Source of the DNA: Stenotrophomonas sp. PS02289
Lineage (GTDB): Bacteria; Pseudomonadota; Gammaproteobacteria; Xanthomonadales; Xanthomonadaceae
Reading direction: 5' to 3'
Length of the DNA stretch: 45,466 nt
NCBI RefSeq assembly: GCF_029960115.1
Contig: NZ_JASCOZ010000017.1
Location: 1-45,466 of the forward strand
Shown: one piece after another, positions 35,793 through 45,427 of the stretch
Numbering within the stretch: position 1 is the stretch's first letter
Layout of the letters: each line of letters begins with the position of its first letter
Made by a program: the position numbers and the translations under genes
The notes under the pieces: model-generated
The model's database searches: none
What the model saw: only the letters and a program-made list of their open reading frames with translations
Told to the model about the DNA's origin: nothing

Positions 35793-35869
35793 ACCAGCGC
35801 GCCGCCGTCACGCCGTTCAACGGTGGGGCTGGCTAGGATCAAGGGGTGGCCACTCACAGGAATCGCCCC

Positions 35870-36361
35870 ATGACCTCACACGACGACTTCGACGACCGCA
35901 GCACCGACGACAAGCCCTCGCTGCAGGACCAGGCCGAACGTTTCTCGCGCAAGCTGACCGATTCGGCCCAGCAGGTCTGGCTGGCGGGCCTGGGGGCATT
36001 CGGCCGCGCGCAGGCCGAGGGCAGCCGCTTCTTCGACAATCTGGTCAAGGAAGGCGAAGCCATCGACGCCCGCAACCGCGAGCGATCCGGCGACGCCCCG
36101 CGCTGGCGCGACAATGTGGAAGAACAGCTCGGCGAGGCCCGCGAAAAGGCCGCAGGTACTTGGGACAAGGTCGAGAAAGCCTTCGATGACCGCGTCCAGG
36201 GGGTGCTCAAGCGCCTGCACATTCCGACCGCCGAAGAGATCGCTGCGGTCAACGCGCGCATCGATGCCCTCAACGCCCGCTTGAACCGGGCCGAGGCCCG
36301 CGCCGCGTCTCCGAGCGACGACCCGGCCCCGGGTTCGCACCAGTCGCCGGGCGGTGCCTGA
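35870..36361 (+). CDS. Phasin-family (PHA granule-associated) protein
   Basis: A 163-aa protein, mostly amphipathic helix. The phasin-like core is KLTDSAQQVWLAGLGAFGRAQAEGSRFFDNLVKEGEAID shortened by about one turn, then a heptad region EEIAAVNARIDALNARLNRAEAR typical of PhaF/PhaI C-terminal coiled coils. The start at 35870 has AGGAA 8 nt upstream. No PHA synthase is in the window, so the partner may be elsewhere or the role may be different. Confidence 0.8.
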   Translation: MTSHDDFDDRSTDDKPSLQDQAERFSRKLTDSAQQVWLAGLGAFGRAQAEGSRFFDNLVKEGEAIDARNRERSGDAPRWRDNVEEQLGEAREKAAGTWDKVEKAFDDRVQGVLKRLHIPTAEEIAAVNARIDALNARLNRAEARAASPSDDPAPGSHQSPGGA

Positions 36362-36387
36362 GCGGCAACCGTACGCCGACGGATTGA

Positions 36388-36493
36388 ATTGTTGCAAAGC
36401 AGCAGAACTTTGTTGACAATCGAATCCGACCCGCCAATCCCCGTGCTTGCCGATTGTTCCCTCCCCTCTCGGCTCCGGATTGGCGGGTTTTTT
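36388..36493 (+). terminator. Hairpin plus terminator after phasin gene, possible small RNA
   Basis: A stem ATTGT..CAAAG/CTTTG..ACAAT (36388-36420) is followed by ACCCGCCAATCC (36429-36440) pairing with GGATTGGCGGGT (36477-36488) and a six-T tract. The 36-nt loop holds a C-rich CCCTCCCC. This could be simple termination or a short RNA with a C-rich exposed loop. The rest of the gap to 36654 shows nothing else I can identify. Confidence 0.6.
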
Positions 36494-36654
36494 GTTGGGC
36501 CGCCCCGGGCGGACACAAAACTGAGACATGCGTCACCCAGGTGACCGACAGGTGCGGAACGGCCCGCAAAAAAAACCGAAAACGACACGACGCAGACAGG
36601 TGCGGGCGCATATACACTGTCCCGACGCACTCCGTGTTCATTCTCTAGCACCTC

Positions 36655-37716
36655 ATGTTCTCCTGGATTCTGGCTCTGCTGCTGGCCCTTGTCGTCTGGT
36701 CCCTGGCGACCGCTTACTTCTGGCTGGTCAAGCGCCGCCGCAAGGAGGTCAAGCTGGGGCTGAACGCCCTGGCCGGCATGCACTGGCGCGACTTTTCCGA
36801 GATCGTCAAACGCGCCATGCGCGAGAAGCGCGGGCTGACCGACGTGCCCGATGAAGACGAGGACCACCGTGAGCCGCGCAGCGACTTCCTGATGGAAGAT
36901 CCGCAGCACAAGCGCTGGCTGCTGGCCTGCAAGCACGGGCTGGCGTATCGGATCGGCCCGGCGGCCGTGAACGAGCTGGGTACGGCCGCGCGCCTGGCCG
37001 GTGCCAAGGGCGGCATCCTGATCACCGAAGGCCAGGTCCAGCGCGATGGCCGCGCCGCGGCTGAAAAACAGGGCGTTGAGGTCCTGGACGGCCAGCTGCT
37101 GTGGCCGATGCTGATCCCCTATCTGCCCGGCGACATGGAGTCGGCGGTCAAGAAGGCTGCGCGTCGCGAGGCAATCCGCCGCATTTCCATTGCCGCGCTG
37201 GGCTCGCTCACGCTGGGCCTGCTGGTGGGCATGAGCTATCTGACCACACGGATGGACGACGCCCCGGCTGCGCCGGCTCCGGCACAGGCCAGCGCGCCTG
37301 CAGCCGCAGCGCCGGTCGCGACCGAGACCGCCCCGCCCCCGGTCACTGCAACGCCCGCGCCCGCGTCGGCTCCGCCTGCGGCTGCCCCGGCGACGCCTGC
37401 ACCGGTTGCCCAGCACCCTGACCACCCCGCGCCCGGCAGCATCCTCGGCACCGACGGCGACCCGGATGCGGCCACCCTGGCCCAGTACCGACGCGAGCTG
37501 GCCCAGAACGTGGGCAAGCAGACGGGGGTGCTGAGCGCGTTCTGGCAGACCAGCCAGACCCTCGCGGTGAACCGCAATGAAGAGATCGACGCGGTGTGGC
37601 CGCGGGTCTGCACCGAGGTGAAGCGCTATCCGGCGCTGCGCACCGTGCGCATCCAGCTCAACCCACGCCCGGGTACGGAAGAGCCGGTGCGGTGGAGGCA
37701 GTGCGCCACGTCGTGA
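36655..37716 (+). CDS. Membrane-anchored Mrr-like restriction-endonuclease-fold protein
   Basis: A 353-aa protein with an N-terminal transmembrane helix (2-24), a cytosolic PD-(D/E)xK domain (about 40-155), a second helix (about 177-197), then an Ala/Pro linker (about 203-255) and a C-terminal domain of unknown type. In the nuclease domain D77 and K93 (LLACKHG) are kept, but the position before Cys-Lys that is usually Gln or Glu in Mrr (QCK) is Ala91, so activity is doubtful. Topology would place the nuclease domain inside and the tail in the periplasm. Function unknown; not part of a visible restriction system. Confidence 0.75.
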   Translation: MFSWILALLLALVVWSLATAYFWLVKRRRKEVKLGLNALAGMHWRDFSEIVKRAMREKRGLTDVPDEDEDHREPRSDFLMEDPQHKRWLLACKHGLAYRIGPAAVNELGTAARLAGAKGGILITEGQVQRDGRAAAEKQGVEVLDGQLLWPMLIPYLPGDMESAVKKAARREAIRRISIAALGSLTLGLLVGMSYLTTRMDDAPAAPAPAQASAPAAAAPVATETAPPPVTATPAPASAPPAAAPATPAPVAQHPDHPAPGSILGTDGDPDAATLAQYRRELAQNVGKQTGVLSAFWQTSQTLAVNRNEEIDAVWPRVCTEVKRYPALRTVRIQLNPRPGTEEPVRWRQCATS

Positions 37717-37734
37717 TGGTCTCCACGCGGTGTC

Positions 37735-37806
37735 GTTGATACGCGCCTTTACATTGAATCGCGCGGTTTCGTTGATACGCGCCGTTGCGTTGAATCGTGC
37801 GGTTAC
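37735..37806. repeat. Tandem repeat, four 18-bp units
   Basis: Two 36-bp copies (37735-37770 and 37771-37806) differ at 5 positions, and each splits into two related 18-bp units beginning GTTGATACGCGC or (A/G)TTGAATCG. It ends exactly where the adjoining REP pair begins with GTAG. Confidence 0.8.
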
Positions 37807-37870
37807 GTAGAGCGGGGCTTGCCCCGCTGCCGTTCGCGCGCCAAGAGCAGCCGGGCAAGCCCGGCTCTAC
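37807..37870. repeat. Inverted pair of GTAG-type REP palindromes (second subtype)
   Basis: The left element is GTAG then AGCGGGGC-TT-GCCCCGCT (37807-37828); the right is AGCCGGGC-AA-GCCCGGCT then CTAC (37849-37870). Head-to-head order matches the pair at the window start, but the stem sequence differs, so it is another REP subtype. It lies between the convergent Mrr-like gene and hutC and may block read-through. Confidence 0.85.
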
Positions 37871-37893
37871 GTGGCCCCACGACGCGTTGTTGA

Positions 37894-38622
37894 TTAACGC
37901 GCGCCGGGCGCGAACCGGGCGACCAGGTCCCACGCATCTCCGAGAAACATCTGCTTGACCCGGGTGATCGGCTGCTCACCCCGCCAGGTGTGACGGTCAA
38001 TCACCAGGCAGGCCGTACCGGCCTTGACCTTCAGCAGCGCGGCCGCCGGCGCATCCGCCCCCCACGCGCTGATGCGATGCTGGGCCCGCGTCCATGACAC
38101 GTTCTGCAGCAACCAGCTGCCCGGTGCCATCACCGCGAAATCCACCTGCAGCGCTTCCGGCACGCCGTCTGGATTGATCAGACGGTGTTCCAGCGCAAAT
38201 GGCTGGCCGTCGGCCAGATGCAGGCAGCGGATGGCCAGCAGCATGCGTCCACCCGATAACGCCATCTCGTCTTCGTTGGCCGGATCCGCGCGGCGATGCG
38301 CCCGATCCAGCAACTGATACCCATAGGTATGCCCACGCGCACCGACCGCCATCGCGATGTCAGGAATTTCCAGCGCCACCTGCTCCAGATGTGGCGGCTG
38401 GCGGGCCACGAACGAACCCGCGCGGCGACGGCGCTCGATCATCCCGCTTTCGGCCAGCGCGGTGAGCACCTTGTTCACCGTCATGCGCGAGCAGCCGTAC
38501 TGTTCCATCAGCTCGTGCTCGTACGGGATACGGAAACCCGGCGGCCACTGCCCACTGAGGATGCGACCTTCCAGATCCTCACGAATACGCTGGTTGAGAG
38601 TGGGTGCTTTCTTGCCCGTCAC
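37894..38622 (-). CDS. hutC: Histidine utilisation repressor (GntR/HutC family)
   Basis: A 242-aa regulator with an N-terminal GntR winged helix (about 5-72, LNQRIREDLEGRILSGQWPPGFRIPYEHELMEQ) and a UTRA ligand domain (about 95-240), which in HutC binds urocanate and releases DNA. I favour the GTG at 38622, preceded by AGGA; an ATG at 38673 overlaps the hutF end but has no ribosome site. It lies just downstream of hutF on the same strand, so it is probably co-transcribed and autoregulated. Confidence 0.88.
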   Translation of the reverse strand: MTGKKAPTLNQRIREDLEGRILSGQWPPGFRIPYEHELMEQYGCSRMTVNKVLTALAESGMIERRRRAGSFVARQPPHLEQVALEIPDIAMAVGARGHTYGYQLLDRAHRRADPANEDEMALSGGRMLLAIRCLHLADGQPFALEHRLINPDGVPEALQVDFAVMAPGSWLLQNVSWTRAQHRISAWGADAPAAALLKVKAGTACLVIDRHTWRGEQPITRVKQMFLGDAWDLVARFAPGAR

Positions 38623-38659
38623 GCGGAAATCCTGGTCTATCGAGTCACGGGGCGGGTGT

Positions 38660-40042
38660 TCAGCGCGCGGCATGCAGTACGCCGCGCAGCGCGGTCGCAA
38701 AACGTGCGGCGACCACATCGCGGTGCAGATGACGCCCCTGCCGGACCCATTGCCGGCCGCCACGCCACACCGAGCGCACGGCACCATTACGTGCGGCGAA
38801 CACCCAGCTGTCAAGCCAGGCATCGCCCTCGCGCGCGATCAGCGCGGGGTGCTGCGGGTCCAGTTCGACCACATCGGCCGGCGCGCCCGGCTGCAGGTCG
38901 TGGCCCACGCCCAGCGCCTGCGCCGCGCCCTGCAGCGCCTGCTGGAACAGCCAGCGACCGCTGGAGATGCCTTCCTGTGGAGCCAAAACATTGCGTCCGC
39001 GCAGTTGCAGGCGCTGCCCGTACTCGAGCAGGCGCAGTTCTTCAGCCGCGTCGATCAGCACGTTGGAATCCGAGCCCACGCCGAAACGCCCGCCGCCCTG
39101 CGCGAAGGCCGGCATCGGGAACAGGCCGTCGCCGAGATTGGCCTCGGTGATCGGGCAGAGACCGACCACCGCCTGGCTGGCCAGCATGCGCTGTACCTCG
39201 TCGGCATCCACATGCGTGGCATGCACCAGGCACCAGCGCGCGTCCACCGCCGCGTGTTCGTACAGCCAGCGCACCGGGCGCAGACCGCTCCAGGCCACAC
39301 AGGCGTCGACTTCCCGGGTCTGTTCGGCGATGTGGATGTGCACCGGACCGGTGTTGAGCGGCAGCAACGCCGCCAGTTCCTCGCCGGTGACCGCGCGCAG
39401 GCTGTGCGGGGCAATCCCCAGCACTGCATCGTCCTGGCCGCGCAGCGCCTGCCGGCATCCGGCCAGCAGCTCCGCAAAGCCGTCCACGTCATGGATCAGG
39501 CGGCGCTGCGCGGGATTCGGCGGCGCGCCACCGAAGTCCGCATGCGCGTAGAACACCGGCAGCAGGGTCAGGCCGATGCCACTGCCCTGGGCGGCCGCGG
39601 CAATGCGCGCGGCCATTTCGGCGCGGTCGGCATACGGGGTGCCATCGGCGTTGTGGTGCAGATAGTGGAACTCGCCCACCCGGGTGAAGCCCGACTCGAG
39701 CATTTCCACGTAGGCCTGCTCGGCGATCGCCTGCACCGCCTCGGGTTGCAGATGCGCCAGGAACCGGTACATGAGTTCGCGCCAGCTCCAGAAGCTGTCG
39801 CCGCTGCGCCCGCCGATTTCGGTCAGTCCGGCCATGCCGCGCTGGAAGGCGTGGCTGTGCAGGTTGCCCAGCCCGGGCAGCGCGATCGCCAGCGGGATGT
39901 CACCCTCCTGTGCCGGCACACCCGCGGTGACCTCCTGCAAGGTAGCGCCGCTGCCGACAATGCGCACATCACGGGCCCAGCCCTGCGGCAGCAGCGCGTG
40001 CTCGGCGTGGAAAGCGACGGTGGAAGCGGTGGTATCAGGCAT
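38660..40042 (-). CDS. hutF: Formimidoylglutamate deiminase
   Basis: A 460-aa amidohydrolase that converts N-formimidoyl-L-glutamate to N-formyl-L-glutamate and ammonia. Metal-site motifs LHSHAFQRG, HIHIAEQ, LVHATH and SDSN are seen. Its presence with HutG defines the five-step histidine pathway instead of the one-step HutG formiminoglutamase route. The start is ATG at 40042; GTG at 40045 is adjacent. It is divergent from hutI. Confidence 0.93.
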   Translation of the reverse strand: MPDTTASTVAFHAEHALLPQGWARDVRIVGSGATLQEVTAGVPAQEGDIPLAIALPGLGNLHSHAFQRGMAGLTEIGGRSGDSFWSWRELMYRFLAHLQPEAVQAIAEQAYVEMLESGFTRVGEFHYLHHNADGTPYADRAEMAARIAAAAQGSGIGLTLLPVFYAHADFGGAPPNPAQRRLIHDVDGFAELLAGCRQALRGQDDAVLGIAPHSLRAVTGEELAALLPLNTGPVHIHIAEQTREVDACVAWSGLRPVRWLYEHAAVDARWCLVHATHVDADEVQRMLASQAVVGLCPITEANLGDGLFPMPAFAQGGGRFGVGSDSNVLIDAAEELRLLEYGQRLQLRGRNVLAPQEGISSGRWLFQQALQGAAQALGVGHDLQPGAPADVVELDPQHPALIAREGDAWLDSWVFAARNGAVRSVWRGGRQWVRQGRHLHRDVVAARFATALRGVLHAAR

Positions 40043-40071
40043 CACTGGACATCCCAGAAGCGTCGCCTATA

Positions 40072-40083
40072 TTGTATAGACAT
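40072..40083. promoter_or_regulatory. Candidate HutC operator
   Basis: TTGTATAGACAT in the 51-nt spacer between hutF and hutI. Its core TGTATAGACA is an imperfect palindrome (8 of 10 positions), the shape expected for GntR/HutC sites. One operator here could control both arms of the hut cluster. Binding is inferred. Confidence 0.5.
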
Positions 40084-40093
40084 ATGAGCTGAT

Positions 40094-41305
40094 GTGGTGG
40101 CTGCTGTGCACTGTGACACCGTTTGGTCCCATGCCCATCTGATGACGCTGGAAGGCCCCGGCCTGGGCGTCATCGAGGACGGCGTGATCGCCGCCCACCA
40201 GGGCCGCATCGTCCATGTCGGTCCCGCCGGCAGCGACGCCCATCTGCAGCCGGCCCGACGCATCGACGCCGGTGGACGCTGGATCAGCCCGGGACTGATC
40301 GACTGCCATACCCATCTGGTCTACGCCGGCAACCGCGCCGGCGAGTTCGAGCAGCGCCTGCAGGGCGTGAGCTACGCCGACATCGCCCGCGCCGGCGGCG
40401 GCATTGTCTCCACGGTGCGCGCCACCCGCGCCGCCAGCGACGCCGAACTGCTCGCGCAGAGCCTGCCGAGGCTGGATGCGATGCTGGCCGAAGGCCTGAC
40501 CACGGTGGAGATCAAGTCCGGCTACGGGCTCACCCTGGAAGACGAAACCAAACAACTGCGGGTCGCGCGGCAACTCGCGCAGTCGCGCGCGGTGGACGTG
40601 GTACCCACCTTCCTGGGCGCACATGCGGTACCGCCCGGGCGCGACGCCCAGGACTACATCAACGAAGTCTGCACCGTGATGATTCCCGCCGTGGCCGCGC
40701 AGCAGCTCGCCGAAGCGGTGGATGTGTTCTGCGAGAACATCGCCTTCAGCCCGGCCCAGGCCGAGCAGGTGTTCGTCGCCGCGCGCGAGCACGGGCTGGC
40801 GGTGAAGATCCACGCCGAGCAGCTCAGCAACCAGCATGGCGCCGCACTGGCCGCCCGCTACGGCGCGCTGTCGGCCGACCATATCGAGCACCTCGAAGAC
40901 GACGGCATTGCCGCCATGCGCGCCGCCGGCACCGTGGCCGTGCTGCTGCCGGGCGCGTTCTACTTCACCCGCGACACCACCCTGCCCCCGTTGGCCGCGC
41001 TGCGCGCCGCCGGTGTGCCGCTGGCACTGGCCACCGACAGCAACCCGGGCACGTCACCGCTGACCAGCCCGCTGCTGGCGATGAACATGGCCGCCACCCT
41101 GTTCCGCATGACCGTCGACGAGTGCATTGCCGGCTTCACCCGCGAAGCAGCGCGGGCGCTGGGCCGCGCCGACCGCATCGGCCGGCTGGCGGTGGGCATG
41201 GACTGCAATCTGGCGGTGTGGGACATCCAGGCTCCGGCCGACCTGGTGTACCGCATCGGCTTCAATCCCCTGCACGCGCGCGTGATGCGCGGTGAACCTG
41301 TCTGA
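40094..41305 (+). CDS. hutI: Imidazolonepropionase
   Basis: A 403-aa amidohydrolase that opens imidazolone propionate to formimidoylglutamate, the third step of histidine breakdown. Metal ligands are in [11 protein letters not shown] and VKIHAEQ, with the later H and D in SADHIEHL and [10 protein letters not shown]. The start is GTG at 40094; GTG at 40097 and 40106 are possible, and the ribosome site is weak. It is the first gene of hutIHGU, 26 nt before hutH. Confidence 0.95.
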   Translation: MVAAVHCDTVWSHAHLMTLEGPGLGVIEDGVIAAHQGRIVHVGPAGSDAHLQPARRIDAGGRWISPGLIDCHTHLVYAGNRAGEFEQRLQGVSYADIARAGGGIVSTVRATRAASDAELLAQSLPRLDAMLAEGLTTVEIKSGYGLTLEDETKQLRVARQLAQSRAVDVVPTFLGAHAVPPGRDAQDYINEVCTVMIPAVAAQQLAEAVDVFCENIAFSPAQAEQVFVAAREHGLAVKIHAEQLSNQHGAALAARYGALSADHIEHLEDDGIAAMRAAGTVAVLLPGAFYFTRDTTLPPLAALRAAGVPLALATDSNPGTSPLTSPLLAMNMAATLFRMTVDECIAGFTREAARALGRADRIGRLAVGMDCNLAVWDIQAPADLVYRIGFNPLHARVMRGEPV

Positions 41306-41331
41306 ACAACGCTGTGATGTCTGGAGATTCC

Positions 41332-42873
41332 ATGAGCAACACCCTGACCCTCTCCCCGGGCCACGTCACCCTGGAACAGTGGCGTGCCATCTACGCCGGC
41401 GCGCAGGTGCGCCTGGACCCAGCCAGTGCCGAGGCCGTCGCGCGCAGCGCAAAGACCGTGGCCGATATCGTCGCCAAGGGCGAGCCCGTGTACGGCATCA
41501 ACACCGGCTTCGGCAAACTGGCCAGCGTGCGCATCGAGCGCGATGACCTGGCCACTCTGCAGCGCAATATCGTGCTCTCGCACGCCGCTGGCGTCGGTGA
41601 GCCGATGCCGGCACCGGTCGTGCGGCTGATGATGGCGCTGAAGCTGACCAGCCTGGCCCAGGGCGCTTCCGGCATCCGCCCGGAAACGCTGGCGCTGCTG
41701 GAAGCTTTCCTGCAACACGACATCGTGCCGGTGATTCCGTGCCAGGGCTCGGTCGGCGCGTCCGGCGACCTGGCTCCGCTCTCGCATCTGGCCAGCGTGA
41801 TGATCGGCGTGGGCGAGGCCTTCGTCGGTGGCGAACGTCTGCCGGCTGCCGACGCCCTCGCCCGCTTGAAGCTGCAGCCGCTGGTGCTGGGCGCGAAGGA
41901 AGGCCTGGCCCTGCTCAATGGCACCCAGTATTCCACCGCCTACGCACTGGCCGGCCTGTTCGAGATCAGCACCGTGTTTCATGCGGCACTGGTTGCCGGC
42001 GCGCTCTCGGTCGAAGCGGCCAAGGGTTCTGACACCCCGTTTGACCCGCGCATCCATCAGATCCGCGGCCAGCGCGGGCAGATCGCTACCGCCGCGACGC
42101 TGCGCGCACTGATGCAGGGTTCGGCCATCCGCGAATCGCACCGCGACAACGACGTGCGCGTGCAGGACCCGTACTGCCTGCGCTGCCAGCCGCAGGTGAT
42201 GGGAGCCGCGTTCGACGTGATGCGCCAGGCCGCCACCACGCTGGTGATTGAAGCCAACGGCGTGTCCGACAACCCGCTGGTCTTCACCGATACCAACGAA
42301 GCGCTGTCCGGCGGCAACTTCCACGCCGAACCGGTGGCCTTTGCCGCCGACATGCTGGCGATGGCCGTGTGCGAGATCGGCTCGATCAGCGAACGCCGCA
42401 CCGCCATGCTGGTCGACCCCGCGCTGTCGGGCCTGCCGGCCTTCCTCACCCCGAAGCCCGGCCTCAATTCCGGTTTCATGATTCCGCAGGTCACTGCCGC
42501 CGCGCTGGTCTCGGAGAACAAGCAGCGCGCCTATCCGGCCAGCGTCGATTCGATTCCGACCTCGGCCAACCAGGAAGACCACGTCTCGATGGCCGCGCAT
42601 GGCGCGCGCCGCCTGCTGGCCATGGCCGAAAACGCCGCCAATGTGGTCGGCATCGAACTGCTGGCCGCTGCGCAGGGCTGCGACTTCCACGCCCCGCTGC
42701 GCTCCAGCGACGCATTGGAAGCCGTGCGTCAGCGCTTGCGCGCGCAGGTGCCCACGCTGCAGGACGACCGCTACTTCCATCCGGACATGCTGGCCGCCAC
42801 CGAACTGGTGCGCAGCGGTGCGCTGGCCGAAGGTCTGGCAGCGCTGCTGCCCGCCGTGGAGCCCCTGGCATGA
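41332..42873 (+). CDS. hutH: Histidine ammonia-lyase
   Basis: A 513-aa lyase converting histidine to urocanate and ammonia. The autocatalytic MIO prosthetic group arises from A143-S144-G145 in [14 protein letters not shown], at the usual position. GGAG lies 5-6 nt before the ATG at 41332, favoured over the in-frame ATG at 41317. The stop overlaps hutG by 4 nt. Confidence 0.97.
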   Translation: MSNTLTLSPGHVTLEQWRAIYAGAQVRLDPASAEAVARSAKTVADIVAKGEPVYGINTGFGKLASVRIERDDLATLQRNIVLSHAAGVGEPMPAPVVRLMMALKLTSLAQGASGIRPETLALLEAFLQHDIVPVIPCQGSVGASGDLAPLSHLASVMIGVGEAFVGGERLPAADALARLKLQPLVLGAKEGLALLNGTQYSTAYALAGLFEISTVFHAALVAGALSVEAAKGSDTPFDPRIHQIRGQRGQIATAATLRALMQGSAIRESHRDNDVRVQDPYCLRCQPQVMGAAFDVMRQAATTLVIEANGVSDNPLVFTDTNEALSGGNFHAEPVAFAADMLAMAVCEIGSISERRTAMLVDPALSGLPAFLTPKPGLNSGFMIPQVTAAALVSENKQRAYPASVDSIPTSANQEDHVSMAAHGARRLLAMAENAANVVGIELLAAAQGCDFHAPLRSSDALEAVRQRLRAQVPTLQDDRYFHPDMLAATELVRSGALAEGLAALLPAVEPLA

Positions 42874-43718
42874 CCGGACACCCGGACTGGCTGCAGGTTC
42901 ACCGCGGAGATGCGCCGCTGATTGTCAGCTTCCCGCATACCGGCACCGACCTGCCGGATGCGCTGGCCGACCGCTTCTGGTCGCCGTGGCTGGCACGTCG
43001 TGACGCCGACTGGTGGGTGCATGAGCTGTACGACTTCGCACGCGACATGGGCGCGACCACGGTGCGGTCGGCGATCTCGCGCTCGGTCATCGATCTCAAC
43101 CGCGACCCCAGCGGGGCCTCGTTGTATCCCGGCCAGAACACCACCGGTCTCTGCCCGCTGACCACCTTCGACAACCAGCCGCTGTATCGCCCCGGGCAGG
43201 AGCCGGACGCGCAGGAAATCGCGCAGCGCCGCGCCACCTGGTTCGACCCGTACCATGCCGCGCTGGCCGGCGAGATCTCGCGGCTGCGCGCACGCCACGG
43301 CACCGTGGTGGTGTACGACGCGCATTCGATCCGCTCGCATATTCCGCACCTGTTCGACGGTGAACTGCCGCAGTTCAACCTCGGCACCGCCGGTCCTTCC
43401 GGTGTGGTGGACACCAGCTGCGACAACGCACTGGCTGACGTGGTGGAAAACCTGTGCCGTTTCAGCGGCATGCCGCATGTGCGCAACGGCCGCTTCAAGG
43501 GTGGCTGGATCACCCGCCACTACAGCGACATTCCCGCCGGCGTACACAGCCTGCAGATGGAACTGGCCTGCCGTGGCTACATGCACGAACCCACCGACGT
43601 GGACGTGCACAGCTGGCCCACCCCGCTCGACCCCGACCACGCCGCACCGCTGCGCCACACGCTGCAGCAGGTGCTCAACGCCTGCCTTGAATTTGCGAAC
43701 GCCCGGAGTGCTGCATGA
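42870..43718 (+). CDS. hutG: N-formylglutamate deformylase
   Basis: A 282-aa enzyme cleaving N-formyl-L-glutamate to glutamate and formate, the fifth and final step. It shows the family segments [33 protein letters not shown] and GGWITRHY. The ATG at 42870 overlaps the hutH stop and its own stop overlaps hutU (ATGA), so the three are translationally coupled. Confidence 0.94.
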   Translation: MTGHPDWLQVHRGDAPLIVSFPHTGTDLPDALADRFWSPWLARRDADWWVHELYDFARDMGATTVRSAISRSVIDLNRDPSGASLYPGQNTTGLCPLTTFDNQPLYRPGQEPDAQEIAQRRATWFDPYHAALAGEISRLRARHGTVVVYDAHSIRSHIPHLFDGELPQFNLGTAGPSGVVDTSCDNALADVVENLCRFSGMPHVRNGRFKGGWITRHYSDIPAGVHSLQMELACRGYMHEPTDVDVHSWPTPLDPDHAAPLRHTLQQVLNACLEFANARSAA

Positions 43719-45382
43719 GCCGTCACGATTCCACCCGCACCATCATTGCCCCCACCGGCACCACGCTCACCGCCAAAAGCTGGCTGACCGAAGCGCCGCT
43801 GCGCATGCTGATGAACAACCTGCACCCGGACGTGGCCGAGCGCCCGCAGGAGCTGGTGGTGTACGGCGGCATCGGCCGCGCCGCGCGTGACTGGGCCAGC
43901 TTTGATGCCATCGTCGAAACGCTGAAGCGGCTGGAAGACGACCAGACGCTGCTGGTGCAGTCCGGCAAGCCGGTCGGCGTGTTCCGCACCCATGCCGACG
44001 CGCCGCGCGTGCTGATCGCCAATTCCAACCTGGTGCCGCGCTGGGCCAACTGGGACCACTTCAACGAACTGGATAAGAAGGGTCTGGCCATGTACGGCCA
44101 GATGACCGCCGGCAGCTGGATCTACATCGGCGCGCAGGGCATCGTGCAGGGCACCTACGAGACCTTCGTGGAAATGGGTCGGCAGCACTTCGGGGGTGAT
44201 CTGGCCAGCAAATGGCTGTTCACCGGTGGTCTCGGCGGCATGGGCGGCGCGCAGCCGCTGGCTGCGGTGATGGCTGGCGCTTCGTGTCTGGCGGTGGAAT
44301 GCCGCCAGAGCAGCATCGACATGCGCCTGCGCACCGGCTATCTGGACACCTGGACTGACAACCTGGACGAAGCGCTGCGCCTGATCGAGGAATCCTGCGC
44401 GGCCAAGAAGCCGTTGTCGGTCGGCCTGCTCGGCAATGTCGCCGACGTGCTGGCCGAGCTGCTGGCGCGCGGCGTCAAGCCGGACCTGCTGACCGACCAG
44501 ACCTCCGCGCATGACCCGGTCAACGGCTACCTGCCGCAGGGCTGGACCGTGGAGCAATGGGACGCAAAGCGCGTGAGCGCCCCCAAGGAAGTGGAGAAAG
44601 CCGCACGCGCGTCGATGGCCAACCACATCCGCGCCATGCTCGGCTTCCATGCGCTGGGCGTGCCCACGGTGGACTACGGCAACAACCTGCGCCAGATGGC
44701 GCTGGAAGAAGGCGTGGCCAACGCGTTCAACTTCCCGGGCTTCGTGCCGGCCTACATCCGCCCGCTGTTCTGCCGCGGCATCGGCCCGTTCCGCTGGGCC
44801 GCGCTCAGCGGCGACCCGGAGGACATTGCCAAGACCGACGCCAAGGTCAAGGAACTGATTCCGGACAACCCGCACCTGCACCGCTGGCTCGACATGGCCG
44901 CCGAGAAGATCAAGTTCCAGGGCCTGCCCGCGCGCATCTGCTGGGTCGGCCTGGGCGACCGCGACCGGCTGGGCCTGGCCTTCAACGAGATGGTGGCCAA
45001 CGGAGAACTGAAGGCCCCGGTGGTAATCGGCCGCGACCATCTGGACAGCGGCAGCGTGGCCTCGCCCAACCGCGAGACCGAAGCCATGGCCGACGGCTCG
45101 GACGCCGTGTCCGACTGGCCGCTGCTCAACGCCCTGCTCAACACCGCCAGTGGTGCCACCTGGGTGTCGCTGCACCACGGCGGCGGCGTCGGCATGGGCT
45201 TCTCGCAGCATGCCGGCATGGTGATCGTCTGCGACGGCACCGAGGCGGCGGCGAAGCGGATTGCGCGCGTGCTGTGGAACGACCCGGCGACCGGCGTGAT
45301 GCGGCATGCGGATGCGGGGTATGAGATTGCGGTGGCGTGTGCGAAGGAGAAGGGGTTGGATCTGCCTGGGATTCTTGGCTGA
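43715..45382 (+). CDS. hutU: Urocanate hydratase
   Basis: A 555-aa NAD+-dependent urocanase giving imidazolone propionate. The NAD-binding [12 protein letters not shown] and the C-terminal [15 protein letters not shown] are intact, and length is normal. It is the last visible hut gene; no transporter gene follows before the sequence ends, and no clear terminator is seen in the remaining 84 nt. Confidence 0.97.
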   Translation: MSRHDSTRTIIAPTGTTLTAKSWLTEAPLRMLMNNLHPDVAERPQELVVYGGIGRAARDWASFDAIVETLKRLEDDQTLLVQSGKPVGVFRTHADAPRVLIANSNLVPRWANWDHFNELDKKGLAMYGQMTAGSWIYIGAQGIVQGTYETFVEMGRQHFGGDLASKWLFTGGLGGMGGAQPLAAVMAGASCLAVECRQSSIDMRLRTGYLDTWTDNLDEALRLIEESCAAKKPLSVGLLGNVADVLAELLARGVKPDLLTDQTSAHDPVNGYLPQGWTVEQWDAKRVSAPKEVEKAARASMANHIRAMLGFHALGVPTVDYGNNLRQMALEEGVANAFNFPGFVPAYIRPLFCRGIGPFRWAALSGDPEDIAKTDAKVKELIPDNPHLHRWLDMAAEKIKFQGLPARICWVGLGDRDRLGLAFNEMVANGELKAPVVIGRDHLDSGSVASPNRETEAMADGSDAVSDWPLLNALLNTASGATWVSLHHGGGVGMGFSQHAGMVIVCDGTEAAAKRIARVLWNDPATGVMRHADAGYEIAVACAKEKGLDLPGILG

Positions 45383-45427
45383 TTGCCTGCGGGCGGATCG
45401 TCTGCAGGAACCGACATCGGTAGCGGC

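Noticed and set aside
36655..37716. Active restriction system
   Set aside because: No methyltransferase is nearby, the protein is membrane-anchored and the catalytic Gln/Glu is replaced.
37735..37806. CRISPR array
   Set aside because: The units are contiguous with no unique spacers and there are no cas genes.
40960..42780. 606-codon minus-strand open frame
   Set aside because: Antisense to hutI and hutH with biased composition and no motif; the plus-strand genes are certain.
43577..45307. 576-codon minus-strand open frame
   Set aside because: Antisense to hutU; shadow of a high-GC gene.
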